Source: CAZKJL01 sp964553135
GTDB taxonomy: Bacteria > Patescibacteriota > Gracilibacteria > Peribacterales > Peribacteraceae
Reading direction: 5' to 3'
Assembly: GCA_964553135.1 (NCBI GenBank)
Contig: CAZKJL010000002.1
Span: forward strand, 186,001 to 250,000
Length of the DNA stretch: 64,000 nt
The notes beneath the pieces were generated by a model. That model was not told where the DNA came from, did not search any database, and saw only the letters and a program-made list of their open reading frames with translations. Position numbers and translations under genes: made by a program. Positions 24,842 to 34,703 of the stretch are shown here, one piece after another. Numbering within the stretch: the first letter of the stretch is position 1; each line of letters starts with the position of its first letter.

Positions 24842-24906
24842 GAAGAGTGAAAAGTGAAACATACGATGTACGTCATTCACTTTTCGTTTTTAACTTTTCA
24901 CTTCTT
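24842..24906. repeat. Imperfect hairpin made of GTGAAAAGTGAA-type words
   Basis: GAAGAGTGAAAAGTGAAACAT on the left pairs imperfectly with ATTCACTTTTCGTTTTTAAC and TTTTCACTTCTTC on the right. It lies directly after the nusB stop and before the rnc promoter (TACAAT at 24910-24915), as at the neighbouring spacer. Confidence 0.65.
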
Positions 24907-24938
24907 CCCTACAATACTCACAGTATCCGTCTTCGTTT

Positions 24939-25631
24939 ATGTCGAACCCCACCTCTCTCGCCGGTTTGGAACAGGTCGCAGGCGTGCGCTTCAAGAACAA
25001 GGATCTTTTGTACCAAGCGCTGACGCATCGCTCAGCCGTTCACGAACGCGCAAAAAACGGACACAACGAACGCTTGGAGTTCCTCGGGGACGCCGTTTTG
25101 CAGCTCATCTCCACGGAGTACTTGTACCAGCTCACGGACAAGCCAGAAGGCGAACTCACGGGTTGGCGCTCGGCACTCGTGCAGGGCGATCACCTGAGCG
25201 AGGTGGCCAAGCAGCTCGGCATCGGAAAGTACCTGTTTTTGAGCAAGGGCGAAGAGGCCAGCGAGGGCCGAGAGAAGCCATCGACGCTCGCCAATGCCAT
25301 CGAGGCGTTCATCGGTGCCCTGTATCTCGATCAGGGCCTGGATGCCGCACGCGTGTTCGTCCACACGTTCATCCTCACGCACCTCAAGCAGCTCATCGCC
25401 AAGGGCAAGCACAAGGATCAAAAGAGCAAGTTCCAGGAAATCGCCCAGGAGAAAACGGGCATCACTCCCACGTATCAAACGCTCGATGAAACGGGGCCCG
25501 ACCACAAGAAGCTCTTCACCTGCGCGGTCTACATCGGCGATGAAAAGGTGGCGCTCGGAACGGGCAACACGAAGCAGAAGGCCGAGCAGGATGCGGCGAG
25601 AGAAGGTCTCAAGGCCAAAGGCTGGAAATAG
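24939..25631 (+). CDS. rnc: Ribonuclease III
   Basis: This 230-residue endonuclease cuts double-stranded RNA in rRNA and mRNA processing. The RNase III signature NERLEFLGDAVLQL is at about residues 42-55, ALVQGDHLSEVAKQLGIG and NAIEAFIGALYLDQGLDAA follow, and a dsRNA-binding domain occupies about 155-228 (KQKAEQDAAREGLKAKG). Standard length and all catalytic acidic residues are present. TACAAT at 24910-24915 predicts a leader of about 17 nt. Confidence 0.97.
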   Translation: MSNPTSLAGLEQVAGVRFKNKDLLYQALTHRSAVHERAKNGHNERLEFLGDAVLQLISTEYLYQLTDKPEGELTGWRSALVQGDHLSEVAKQLGIGKYLFLSKGEEASEGREKPSTLANAIEAFIGALYLDQGLDAARVFVHTFILTHLKQLIAKGKHKDQKSKFQEIAQEKTGITPTYQTLDETGPDHKKLFTCAVYIGDEKVALGTGNTKQKAEQDAAREGLKAKGWK

Positions 25632-25633
25632 GA

Positions 25634-26164
25634 TCAGTTCCTCTGGCTGATGGTCTCCCGTATGCGGCGATGTGTTTCCGTCATGAGGGCGGTGAAGACG
25701 CCGTCTTCATTGCCGTCGCGTGCAACACGTTGTCGCACAGCGTTTTTGTCGAGATTCAGAAAGTGGCCAAGGAGGAATTTGGTAGGCCTGAGTCCGCTGG
25801 TCCCCATCGCAAGACCGAGGGATTGCTCCAACCGGACGATCGTTGCATTCGATATGCCGCTCTCGCGCAGATTCGTGCGCATTGCCGTGAGGCGTTGGGG
25901 CAAAAGGAGGACATCGGGTCTGTCGCTTTCGGGAATCGTCGACATTCCATAGAGCGCCAAACAGATTTGAGTCGGATTGTTTCTGCTTGCGTACAGGCCG
26001 TCGAAATCATTGACGATCATGTCCACGATGAATTCCTCCCAGCCTTCTTGCGGAGCAGTCTTGAATTGCGATATGAATTCTCGAAAGGCTTGTTCTTGTA
26101 AGCCAAGCAAAGCCAGGGCTTCACCGAGCGATTGCGGCCTTTCTGAGCCTTCGGGAAGCGGCAT
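25634..26164 (-). CDS. Hypothetical cytoplasmic protein
   Basis: This 176-residue product starts at ATG 26164, or GTG 26173, which adds three residues. It is mostly helical and soluble, with no membrane segment, cysteine cluster or known motif. Segments such as FIVDMIVNDFDGLYASRNNP and FLLGHFLNLDKNAVRQRVAR are seen. It is convergent with rnc with only 2 nt between stop codons. Codon use looks native. Confidence 0.65.
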   Translation of the reverse strand: MPLPEGSERPQSLGEALALLGLQEQAFREFISQFKTAPQEGWEEFIVDMIVNDFDGLYASRNNPTQICLALYGMSTIPESDRPDVLLLPQRLTAMRTNLRESGISNATIVRLEQSLGLAMGTSGLRPTKFLLGHFLNLDKNAVRQRVARDGNEDGVFTALMTETHRRIRETISQRN

Positions 26165-26229
26165 AGGAGGCACAGGCTAGGGCATCTACTTACAGTAGTC
26201 TAGCTTTTAAGATTTCCGTTCATTGACGG

Positions 26230-26437
26230 TTGTTACTTCTTTGGCGTGCCAAAGAAGTAACCAAGAAAGCACTGCGCGCCGATACCCACGGTTCGCTTCG
26301 GCGAACCAGACCTCACCCCCCCCCGCTGCGGCGCGCTCCATCCCTTGGGATGTAGCTTCACTCGCTTTTTAATTTCAAAAAATCGGTGAAGCGTTGGGTG
26401 CCGAAGGCGGGCCCCGACGCTGGAGCCGCACCATTTA
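26230..26437. repeat. Dispersed intergenic repeat, copy A
   Basis: This spacer element begins with a palindrome (GTTACTTCTTTGGCGTGCC then AAAGAAGTAAC, 26232-26260). CCAAGAAA, CGCGCGCCGATACCCAC, a C-run with GCTGCGGCGCGCTCCA, CCCTTGGGATGT, TTTTTAA, GTGAAGCG and finally CGCTGGAGCCGCACCA follow. Copy B at 48491-48660 carries the same blocks in the same order. The element fills the gap between the hypothetical gene and rpsJ; the remaining 54 nt before the rpsJ stop hold only a short CAAGAAAGGAAAACC/GGTTTGCCTTTCTTG inverted repeat. Confidence 0.75.
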
Positions 26438-26490
26438 GGGAAAGGATAGTCCAAGAAAGGAAAACCGTAGGTTTGCCTTTCTTGAGATGA

Positions 26491-26982
26491 TTACCCCATC
26501 TTGATCTCGATATCGACACCGCTCGGGAGGCTGAGGCTCTGCAGGGCGTCGACGGTCTTGAAGGTGGTCTCGGAGAGATCGATGAGGCGGCGGTGCGTAC
26601 GCATCTCGAACTGATCGCGTGCGTCCTTGTGGACGAACGTGGAGCGGTTCACCGTGAACTTCTTGATCTTGGTGGGCAGCGGGATGGGGCCATGAACGAC
26701 GGCACCCGTGCGGGTGGCCGTGTCGATGATCTTGAGGGACGTCTCATCGAGGACCGTGTGGTCGAACGCGGAGAGGCGGATGCGGATGCCTTTGATCTTC
26801 GGTGCGGCGGTCGCTTCCTTCTTCGTCGAAAGAGGCAGGGACTGCTGAGCAGACTGCTTCTCGGTCTTCACTTCCTTCTTCTCCACGGGAGCCTTCTTTG
26901 CAGCCGGAGCTTTCTTGGCAGCGGGAGCGGCCTTGGGCTTGGCAACTTTCTTCTCGTCGGTCGGCTTTTTCGTGGGAGTCAT
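26491..26982 (-). CDS. rpsJ: Ribosomal protein uS10 with a long Ala/Lys/Pro-rich N-terminal extension
   Basis: The C-terminal 100 residues are uS10 (IRIRLSAFDHTVLDETSLKI, GPIPLPTKIKKFTVNRS, DQFEMRTHRRLIDL). The first 62 or so residues are a low-complexity basic extension (KPKAAPAAKKAPAAKKAPVE and similar). Usual uS10 is about 100-105 residues, so this version is 60% longer. The ATG is preceded by a C/U-rich leader (CTTTCCCATCACCTCCC). It follows tuf by 79 nt, as at the classical str/S10 junction, but no rplC follows. Confidence 0.95.
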   Translation of the reverse strand: MTPTKKPTDEKKVAKPKAAPAAKKAPAAKKAPVEKKEVKTEKQSAQQSLPLSTKKEATAAPKIKGIRIRLSAFDHTVLDETSLKIIDTATRTGAVVHGPIPLPTKIKKFTVNRSTFVHKDARDQFEMRTHRRLIDLSETTFKTVDALQSLSLPSGVDIEIKMG

Positions 26983-27061
26983 GGGAGGTGATGGGAAAGA
27001 ACGGGGAGATAAAAGGGAGCGAGGGAGGCGGGCCGAAACCCGCCTCCTCGTCCTTTAAAGA

Positions 27062-28243
<1,182 letters not shown>

Positions 28244-28321
28244 AAGAGGTTAGGGAAAATGATGGGTAGAGGGACGTGATACCCCTCTATTCGGAGGGAT
28301 CGTATCGTCTAAAGCCGGGCT

Positions 28322-28350
28322 AGTCTAGGGGACGCAGCGGGCAAGGTCAA
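28322..28350 (-). promoter_or_regulatory. tuf promoter and leader hairpin
   Basis: TTGACC (28350-28345), a 17-nt spacer and TAGACT (28327-28322) on the minus strand give a predicted start near 28315. The leader of about 70 nt carries a hairpin built from GATAC/GTATC and CCCTC/GAGGG (about 28277-28305). It then carries a C/U-rich tract before ATG, with no Shine-Dalgarno. Confidence 0.65.
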
Positions 28351-28377
28351 CATAAGGTGCGGACACTTTTTTAGTAG

Positions 28378-28459
28378 TGGAAACCAAAGAATCCAAGGTA
28401 ACCAAAGAAACCAAGGATCGTTGGATTCCTTGGTTTCGTAGGTTTCTTTGGTTTCTTTA
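28378..28459. repeat. Long imperfect hairpin made of AACCAAAGAA words
   Basis: The left arm is AAACCAAAGAATCCAAGGTA then ACCAAAGAAACCAAGGAT. The right arm is the reverse complement with a few changes (TTGGATTCCTTGGTTTCG then TAGGTTTCTTTGGTTTCTTT). The stem is about 40 bp with a tiny loop. It sits directly after the rny stop codon and before the tuf promoter, so it is suited to terminate rny transcription. Confidence 0.75.
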
Positions 28460-28461
28460 GG

Positions 28462-30018
28462 CTATTTTGCCGTCTCCTCCACGCGGCGCTCGCGGATGAC
28501 GTTCACTTTGATCACGCCGGGGTAGGTGAGCTCGCTTTCGATTTTCTTGGCGATGTCTTTGGCGAGTTGTTGTTGCTTGAGGTCGTCCACTTTTCCGGCG
28601 TCCACGAACACGCGGATTTCACGACCGGCCGAGATGGCATACGCTTTGCTGATGCCTTCGAAGCTCTTGGCCGTGTTCTCGAGTTCGGTGAGACGCTTGA
28701 TGTACGCCTCCATGCTTTCGCGGCGAGCACCGGGGCGTGAGCCCGAGATGGCGTCCGCTGCGGCGACGATGAATGCTTCGGCGCTGGCGATGGGAATGTC
28801 CTGGTGGTGAGCCGCGATGCAGTGCACCACTTCGGGGCGAACCTTGAAACGCTTGGCGATCTCGACACCGATCTGCACGTGTGTGCCGGCGACTTCGTGG
28901 TCGAGTGCTTTGCCGATGTCATGGAGGAGACAGCCTTCCACGACGATGCCGACGTCGGCGCCGATTTCTTCGGCCATCATGCGGCCCATGTGCGCCATTT
29001 CGACGGAGTGCTTCAGGATGTTCTGGCCGTAGCTCGTGCGGAAACGCAGGCGTCCGATGATCTTGAGGAGATCGTTCGGGTACCCCGTGATGCCGAGTTC
29101 TTCCACCGCGCGCTTGCCGAATTCGAGCATCATCTTCGCGACGTCCTCCTTTACCTTGTTCACGATCTCTTCGATCTTCGCGGGTTGGATGCGTCCGTCT
29201 TCGACGAGTTTTTCCAGAGCGAGTTTGGCGACGTAGCGGCGAACAAGGTCGTAACCGGAAATGACGACGGCACCCGGCGTGTCATCGATAATGACGTCGA
29301 TACCCGTGGCCTGTTCGAACGCGACGATGTTGCGTCCTTCCTTGCCGATGATGCGTCCCTTCACGTCATCCGACGGAAGCTGCACCACGGTCGTGGTGGA
29401 TTCGGTGGCGACTTCGGATGCGTAACGGTGGATCGCTTCGGCGAGCAAGTTCTTGCTCACGGCTTCCACGTCTTCCTCGGCGTGTTTCTTGAGCTCCTTT
29501 ACTTGTCCGGCGAAGAACGACGAGAAGTCGCGCTCGAGTTCCGACCAGAGTTGCTTCTTGGCTTCCTCGGTGTTGAGGCCGGCGACTTTTTCCAGCGCTT
29601 CGCGGTGCTTGAGCGTGGATGCCTTCAGCTCTTCCTGCATCTCTTTGATCTCTTCCTGTTGCTTCTCGAGGCGTGCCCTCTGCGCCTCGACTTCGCTCAC
29701 CTTCTTATCGAGGTTCTTCTCCTTCTCTTCGATGCGTGCCACTTCGCGCTCCAGCTTGTTCGTCATTTCCTGGGCTTGGAGCTTGCCCTGGGTCACGATT
29801 TCTTTGGCCATGGCCTTGGCTTCGGCCTCTTGGGTCTTGATGGAGCTGCGAGCTTCGACGATTTTGACGTTCACGCTCTGGAGCTCACGTTCTTTCTGAT
29901 CGATTTGCGCTTGGAGCGCACCGCTGATTTTCTTGCCCGAACTGAACCAGAACCAGCCGGCCAGCAAGCCGAGCAGCAGTCCCGCGAGCAGTGCGAGGAA
30001 TACGATGGAGTAATCCAT
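28462..30018 (-). CDS. rny: Ribonuclease Y
   Basis: This 518-residue membrane-anchored endoribonuclease initiates mRNA decay. Start at ATG 30018 gives the typical MDYSIVFLALLAGLLLGLLA anchor. A long coiled coil (about 30-195), a KH domain with GRIIGKEGRNIVAFE (about 212-226) and an HD domain with LLHDIGKALDHE (about 355-366) and HHQDIP follow. Length and order match RNase Y. The leader is C/U-rich (GCCTCCCCTCCTCCC), the reverse of a Shine-Dalgarno. An upstream in-frame GTG/ATG extension is unlikely. Confidence 0.96.
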   Translation of the reverse strand: MDYSIVFLALLAGLLLGLLAGWFWFSSGKKISGALQAQIDQKERELQSVNVKIVEARSSIKTQEAEAKAMAKEIVTQGKLQAQEMTNKLEREVARIEEKEKNLDKKVSEVEAQRARLEKQQEEIKEMQEELKASTLKHREALEKVAGLNTEEAKKQLWSELERDFSSFFAGQVKELKKHAEEDVEAVSKNLLAEAIHRYASEVATESTTTVVQLPSDDVKGRIIGKEGRNIVAFEQATGIDVIIDDTPGAVVISGYDLVRRYVAKLALEKLVEDGRIQPAKIEEIVNKVKEDVAKMMLEFGKRAVEELGITGYPNDLLKIIGRLRFRTSYGQNILKHSVEMAHMGRMMAEEIGADVGIVVEGCLLHDIGKALDHEVAGTHVQIGVEIAKRFKVRPEVVHCIAAHHQDIPIASAEAFIVAAADAISGSRPGARRESMEAYIKRLTELENTAKSFEGISKAYAISAGREIRVFVDAGKVDDLKQQQLAKDIAKKIESELTYPGVIKVNVIRERRVEETAK

Positions 30019-30448
30019 GGGAGGAGGGGAGGCAGTAAATGCAAATGCCACCGCTGTCCTTGGTCGCTATGCCGCTCGTGATGCTTTCAAGCGTAGAGCC
30101 AAAGCCAAAGCTTTGAGAGCTCGTAAGCTGCGTACGTCGATGCGTTGTGCGGATGAAAGCATGGGGAGTGGAATCTTTGCGACAGGGATGTCGGTGATCT
30201 ATAAGGAGTGTACTGGATCGCCGCGACGGATGCGAGTGGCATATTTTGGCTTACAAAAGGGATAATTGAAGACCGTAGCCAAAAACAGACATTGCTTTAA
30301 GGGTAAGAATATTGTTTTTTCATTTTTAATGTTCACGTGGACGGCGGTACGCACCTTTTGCGTTGAGTTTGGGCCACGTTCGACCATCGCAGTTCTTGCT
30401 GTTTCATCAGCCGCTGTGGGCGGGTTCGTCCTCCGGTGAGATGTGGTC
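30019..30448. other. 430-nt spacer without a clear gene
   Basis: The spacer lies between the divergent rny and LTD-protein genes. An 82-codon plus-strand frame (30017-30265) is basic and repetitive and begins inside rny, so I do not call it. On the minus strand a 31-codon frame (30067-30162, rich in Leu, Ala and Arg) could be a leader peptide for rny, but nothing proves it. Self-complementary stretches are present (ATGCTTTC at 30081 with GAAAGCAT at 30155; CAAAGCTTTG). They suggest a folded rny leader. Confidence 0.4.
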
Positions 30449-32959
30449 ATGCGGATCTCCTTTCTGTCCTGCCTCGTGGTCCTGGCATGCGTGCCGTGCG
30501 CCGGCCATGCTCAAGTCGTCATTGGCGAAGTGCTGTGGCCGGGCTCCGACCTCGCAACGTCCGACGAGTGGCTGGAGATCACGTCGATTGCAGAAACGGA
30601 TACCGATCTTTCTGGCTGGATACTGACGTCATTGAATACAAAAGGAGAACATGCTGTTGCTCTTACCTTTGCGACGGGAAGCAACATCGGTGCCGGAGAA
30701 ACTATGGTCATCGCCAGTCACGTTGCGAGTGCCTCACGACTGCGCGTCGACCCTGTGTTCGTCGCATCGTCCCTCACGCTTCCGAACACGAAGTTGCTCC
30801 TGCGCTTGCGCGATGCGCACGGCACGCTCATCGATGAGGTGGACGACGCTGTCGGTGCTCCATTTGCGGGAGCCAATCCGTCCGGCACCGGCGCCAAGGC
30901 GAGTATGGAACGCATCGATCTGCATGCGGCGGGAACACTGAAAGAAAACTGGCGCACGTCCACGCAGTCACTGGGCTTCGACGACGGTGCACGAGTCTTC
31001 GGTACGCCAGGAACTTTGCCCTTCGATGAGCCACAAGAAGTGATCACACAAATTGTTCAATCATCTTCCTCATCGTCAGCATCTTCCGTTTCGTCGTCGG
31101 CTTCGTCCGCTCCGTGCCTCGACCCGCTCCAGATCTCCATCAATATTCAATCCGGGCCCGTGTCGGGCGTCGGGAAAGTGACCGTGAACATGCAGGCCGT
31201 CGCCGTTGCTGGCTCACTCAGCTCATCGGCCTGCAGCTGGGATTTCGCGGACGGATTCACGAGCGCCAGCTGCAATCCGTCCACGCACTCATTCACGAAT
31301 CCCGGTACCTACATGGTTCATCTGGAAGCCAAAAACCAATGTGGTGACACGTTGGTACAGCAGCAAAAGATCGACGTGTTACCCGATGGAACCTCCGTGA
31401 GCTCGCAAGCGTCGTACTACGACGGATCTCGGCTCATCTTTTCGGGCGCGCTTCCCAACCCCGAGGGTGCCGACACCGGCAAAGAGTGGATCGAGATCCA
31501 CAATGCCGAGGATCACCCCGTCGATCTCGCGGGGTGGAAGCTCGCAGTAGGAGAAACGTCGGTGCAGTCGTTTGTGCTGAAGGGTTCGCTGCCGCCCGGG
31601 GAAAATCTGCGCATCTTCGATGCCGAGATCAAATTCAAGCTGCCGAACACGGCGTCCAAGCTGGAGCTTGTCCCGCCCTCGGGCATCGCCACGTCATCCG
31701 TCGTCTGGAAATCCACCGACGAAGGACGGACGTACTATGCGGACGATATTCGCTCCGTTCAGGTCTCGGGTACGGTCATGCGACTCCTCGGCAGAACCTC
31801 ATTCGAGCTTCAGCTCGATGCGGATGCGTCACACACGTTGGACGATGACCGCGTCATCGTCACCATGCTCGGTATTCGCAGTGCAACGGCCGACGAGCGC
31901 ACGACATTCTCTGCCGACGAATCCGAAGACCAAAAATATTTGGAAGCCCTGATGAAAAACAAAAAAGTTGAACTAGAATTTGATACGAACCTCTGGGACG
32001 ACCGAGGCAGTCTTCTGGCCTATGTCTTTGGCGATGGATCCCTCTCGGTTCAGGAATATCTGCTCTCCACCGGAAGGTGGGTCACGCAAACGGAGGATGC
32101 CTTTTCGTTCAAGAAACGCTTTCAGGATCTCCAGCAAAAGACGTCCAATGCACATGTCGGCAATGATGTTCTTCTTCCTTCGGCTCAAAAGGAAGCCCAA
32201 ACCAAAGCCATGCAAGCCGCAGTTGCCGATGCATCGGGGCTCGTGATCTCCGAGGTCTTTCCATCACCCTATCCGCCGTCCGATACCGCGCACCAAGGGC
32301 TACTGAAATCCGAGTGGATCGAGATCCGAAATTCTTCACAGCACTCCGTCGATCTTTCGGCTTTGGTACTTCGTATAGACGGAACAAAAAAAGTATTCAA
32401 AAAAGCACCGAAAGTTCTTTCGGGTTCCTTACTTGTGCTCCGCATCGCCGATCTCGGCGGACGACTCAAGAATACGGGCGGATCCGTCGCTTTGCTCAGC
32501 ACCGAGGGCTCGGTGATTTCCGAGGTGACGTATCCCGAATTGAAGAACGGATACGCGTATGCCGTCACTTCATCCAGCCAATCATTCTGCGTGACGACCG
32601 CCCCCACGCCCGGTGTGGCCAACCGATGCATCACGGTCGCTAACACGAAGAAGTCTGTGGCCGCAAAAAAATCCGCGACTACAGCAAAAAAAGTCAGCTC
32701 TCAGGTGAAGGCGTACGCCGCAAGCTACAGGGCTCAAGTGGTTCCGGAAGAAGCAGAAGAGGCGTCCGTATCGGACATTGTCTTCGAGGATGCTCCGTCT
32801 CCGGGAGGCGGCCTCGGTTTTCTCGTGGCGGCCTTCATTCTAGGCTCGGGTTTTTCGTTGCTCGCGATGTTTTTGGTTCTGCGGAAGAGGACGTTCGGAT
32901 TCTCGATCGGGACTCAGTCGCGATCTTCGACGATCCACTCGTATCCGCCTGCGGTGTGA
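30449..32959 (+). CDS. Surface protein: lamin-tail domains, PKD domain and thermonuclease-like domain
   Basis: This is an 836-residue exported protein. A signal peptide covers about 1-22 (MRISFLSCLVVLACVPCAGH). Lamin-tail domain 1 is at about 25-150, a Ser-rich linker at about 198-222 and a PKD-like domain at about 227-305 (CSWDFADGFTS). LTD 2 is at about 318-415 (GKEWIEIHNAEDHPVDLAGW), a staphylococcal-nuclease-like domain at about 427-570 (VTMLGIRSATADERTTF, YVFGDGSLSVQEYLL), LTD 3 at about 597-703 (SEWIEIRNSSQHSVDL) and a C-terminal helix at about 787-810 with a short basic tail. A plausible role is surface binding and processing of DNA. The nuclease-like part lacks the clear catalytic Arg/Glu set, so activity is uncertain. 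Confidence 0.82.
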   Translation: MRISFLSCLVVLACVPCAGHAQVVIGEVLWPGSDLATSDEWLEITSIAETDTDLSGWILTSLNTKGEHAVALTFATGSNIGAGETMVIASHVASASRLRVDPVFVASSLTLPNTKLLLRLRDAHGTLIDEVDDAVGAPFAGANPSGTGAKASMERIDLHAAGTLKENWRTSTQSLGFDDGARVFGTPGTLPFDEPQEVITQIVQSSSSSSASSVSSSASSAPCLDPLQISINIQSGPVSGVGKVTVNMQAVAVAGSLSSSACSWDFADGFTSASCNPSTHSFTNPGTYMVHLEAKNQCGDTLVQQQKIDVLPDGTSVSSQASYYDGSRLIFSGALPNPEGADTGKEWIEIHNAEDHPVDLAGWKLAVGETSVQSFVLKGSLPPGENLRIFDAEIKFKLPNTASKLELVPPSGIATSSVVWKSTDEGRTYYADDIRSVQVSGTVMRLLGRTSFELQLDADASHTLDDDRVIVTMLGIRSATADERTTFSADESEDQKYLEALMKNKKVELEFDTNLWDDRGSLLAYVFGDGSLSVQEYLLSTGRWVTQTEDAFSFKKRFQDLQQKTSNAHVGNDVLLPSAQKEAQTKAMQAAVADASGLVISEVFPSPYPPSDTAHQGLLKSEWIEIRNSSQHSVDLSALVLRIDGTKKVFKKAPKVLSGSLLVLRIADLGGRLKNTGGSVALLSTEGSVISEVTYPELKNGYAYAVTSSSQSFCVTTAPTPGVANRCITVANTKKSVAAKKSATTAKKVSSQVKAYAASYRAQVVPEEAEEASVSDIVFEDAPSPGGGLGFLVAAFILGSGFSLLAMFLVLRKRTFGFSIGTQSRSSTIHSYPPAV

Positions 32960-33001
32960 TGCACGTTCGTCATGGGTAAGGGGGTTATGGGATTCATCTA
33001 T

Positions 33002-33439
33002 TTATTTTGCGTCGTCTTGTTTCAGCATGGCGCGGATGTTGGCCATCTCGTCTTTCTCCGCGACTTGCTTGTCGCCTTCCAGCCCTTTCTCGAGGGCGTT
33101 GATTTCGGCTGAACAAGCGGCGTTGTGTTCCATCTGAATTTCCTCGGCGGCTTTGTCATACTCTTCACCCAGCCATTCGTATCCGCCTTCCAGCTCCAGC
33201 TCGGTTTCTTCATCCAGGTCCGTGATGGCCTGTACTGCGTCCTTCGCATCGTTGATCTCCGACGTCAGTCTGCCGGCTTCGGCATGAAACAGTTCTTGGA
33301 GAGCTTTTTGCATGACGGGGGAAAGACCGTCTTTTTGGATCTCTTCGATCATTTTCTTCTTCGCCGCATCGTCGATGGTCTCGGCCACCCCGATGAGGAG
33401 CAAGACTTCGTCGTACAGTGATGTGGTTGCGGTGGTCAT
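33002..33439 (-). CDS. Hypothetical acidic protein
   Basis: This 145-residue, strongly acidic helical protein is rich in Glu, Asp, Ala and Lys (DLDEETELELEGGYEWLGEE). No membrane segment or known motif is present. It starts 12 nt after the stop of the 413-residue gene on the same strand and is probably co-transcribed with it. The 12-nt gap is C/U-rich on the coding strand. A coiled-coil or chaperone-like partner role for its operon neighbour is possible but unproven. Confidence 0.65.
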   Translation of the reverse strand: MTTATTSLYDEVLLLIGVAETIDDAAKKKMIEEIQKDGLSPVMQKALQELFHAEAGRLTSEINDAKDAVQAITDLDEETELELEGGYEWLGEEYDKAAEEIQMEHNAACSAEINALEKGLEGDKQVAEKDEMANIRAMLKQDDAK

Positions 33440-33451
33440 GCGAAGAGGGAA

Positions 33452-34693
33452 TTAGACGGCTTGGCTGAGGCTTGTTTTCTTGTTTCTGCCGACGAAATAC
33501 ATTTTCGTGGGGTCCACGTCGGGCGTGACGTCGTAGGCTTCCAGCTCTGCAAGGGCCGTGCCGTTTCCTTCCTCCACCGTCACTTTGCCGCTCGCAATAT
33601 TGATGACGGCATGCTTGCGGCCGTGTTCGGAAACGAGTGCGATCTGTCCGCCCTTTCCTTCCTCTTTGCGGAGCACGCTGAAGTTCACCCATGCATTGCC
33701 GTCGTAAAGCGCGACGCCCTGACCGATGTTCGCTGCTTTCAGGCGAGCAAGACGCTCCTTGAGCTTCGGGGGATTGTTCTTGGTGGAATCCAGCACGCGC
33801 GCTTGGAAATATTCACGCACGGCGCGATTGCGCTGGGTGTTGAAGTATCCCAATTGCAGGTTCTTGGCGAGCGTCACGAGAATCTGCCGCTCGGTCCTGC
33901 TGATGTTCTTGAATGCGTTGATCTCTTTGATGAGCTCGCTCTTGCGGTCCACGCCCGCGGCGTTATTGAGCATCAGGCGCTCCATATTTGCCGAGAGCTC
34001 CGGGCTGGCTTCTTGCGAGAGGGCGAACAAATCGTCGAATGTTTTGGCCACATCCTCGCGCACCGGATCTTTTGCTTGTTCGTCTAGTTTCTTGAGCGCT
34101 TCACTGTCGATCTTTTCGACGAGCTGCTTCTGGTAGCGGGTGTGCTTGAGCTCCGGAACGTCGATTGTTTTTTCCTCGACATTCTTCTTGAGCATCCCGA
34201 TTCTCTTTGATGCATCAACGTATCGCTTGCGCACGGCTTCCTTGGCTTCGATTTCTTCGGAGAGATGTTTGGTGACTTCGGCGCAGACCGTTCTCCGCAT
34301 TTCGAGCACGGCCTTGGAGTCGCTGGCCGCAGCACTCACCTTGAAGAGTTTTTGTTCGGCGGCCTGTCCGTGCTTGAGGATCGATGTACCCGTCGCCATG
34401 ACGCGTCGCTTGGCTTCGTCCGTAATGATTTTGTTCGTCGAACGTTCATCGAGCATTCCGGCTTTCCACCATTTCTGCTCCACCGCTTTGATCTTTCCGA
34501 TGGTACTCGTGGGTTCGGCGCGGAACTTTGCCTCGATGCGTTCGCGGTTCGTCATGCCTTCCTCGCCCTTGAGGCGCTGCAAGAGGGCGATGTCCGCGGC
34601 ATCCGGATTGTTGTTGTTCGTATCGTTGTCGGGCGTCTTACGGAGAAGACGCTGCTCGGCAAAGCCGTGGACGGTGAAGGTGTTTGTATTCAT
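33452..34693 (-). CDS. Hypothetical helical protein of the accessory region
   Basis: This 413-residue product starts at ATG 34693, 10 nt after an extended TGGTATAAT; the in-frame ATGs at 34699 and upstream would lie at or before the predicted transcription start. The protein is mainly charged helix (MLKKNVEEKTIDVPELKHTR and others). A beta-rich C-terminal portion (about 335-413, GGQIALVSEHGRKHAVINIA) looks like a small separate domain. No membrane helix is seen. It heads a two-gene operon. Confidence 0.68.
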   Translation of the reverse strand: MNTNTFTVHGFAEQRLLRKTPDNDTNNNNPDAADIALLQRLKGEEGMTNRERIEAKFRAEPTSTIGKIKAVEQKWWKAGMLDERSTNKIITDEAKRRVMATGTSILKHGQAAEQKLFKVSAAASDSKAVLEMRRTVCAEVTKHLSEEIEAKEAVRKRYVDASKRIGMLKKNVEEKTIDVPELKHTRYQKQLVEKIDSEALKKLDEQAKDPVREDVAKTFDDLFALSQEASPELSANMERLMLNNAAGVDRKSELIKEINAFKNISRTERQILVTLAKNLQLGYFNTQRNRAVREYFQARVLDSTKNNPPKLKERLARLKAANIGQGVALYDGNAWVNFSVLRKEEGKGGQIALVSEHGRKHAVINIASGKVTVEEGNGTALAELEAYDVTPDVDPTKMYFVGRNKKTSLSQAV

Positions 34694-34703
34694 TTTCATG
34701 AGT

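Noticed and set aside
30017..30265. 82-codon plus-strand frame upstream of the lamin-tail gene
   Set aside because: It starts inside the rny start region, has no promoter or ribosome site, and is a simple Arg/Ala/Lys-rich sequence.
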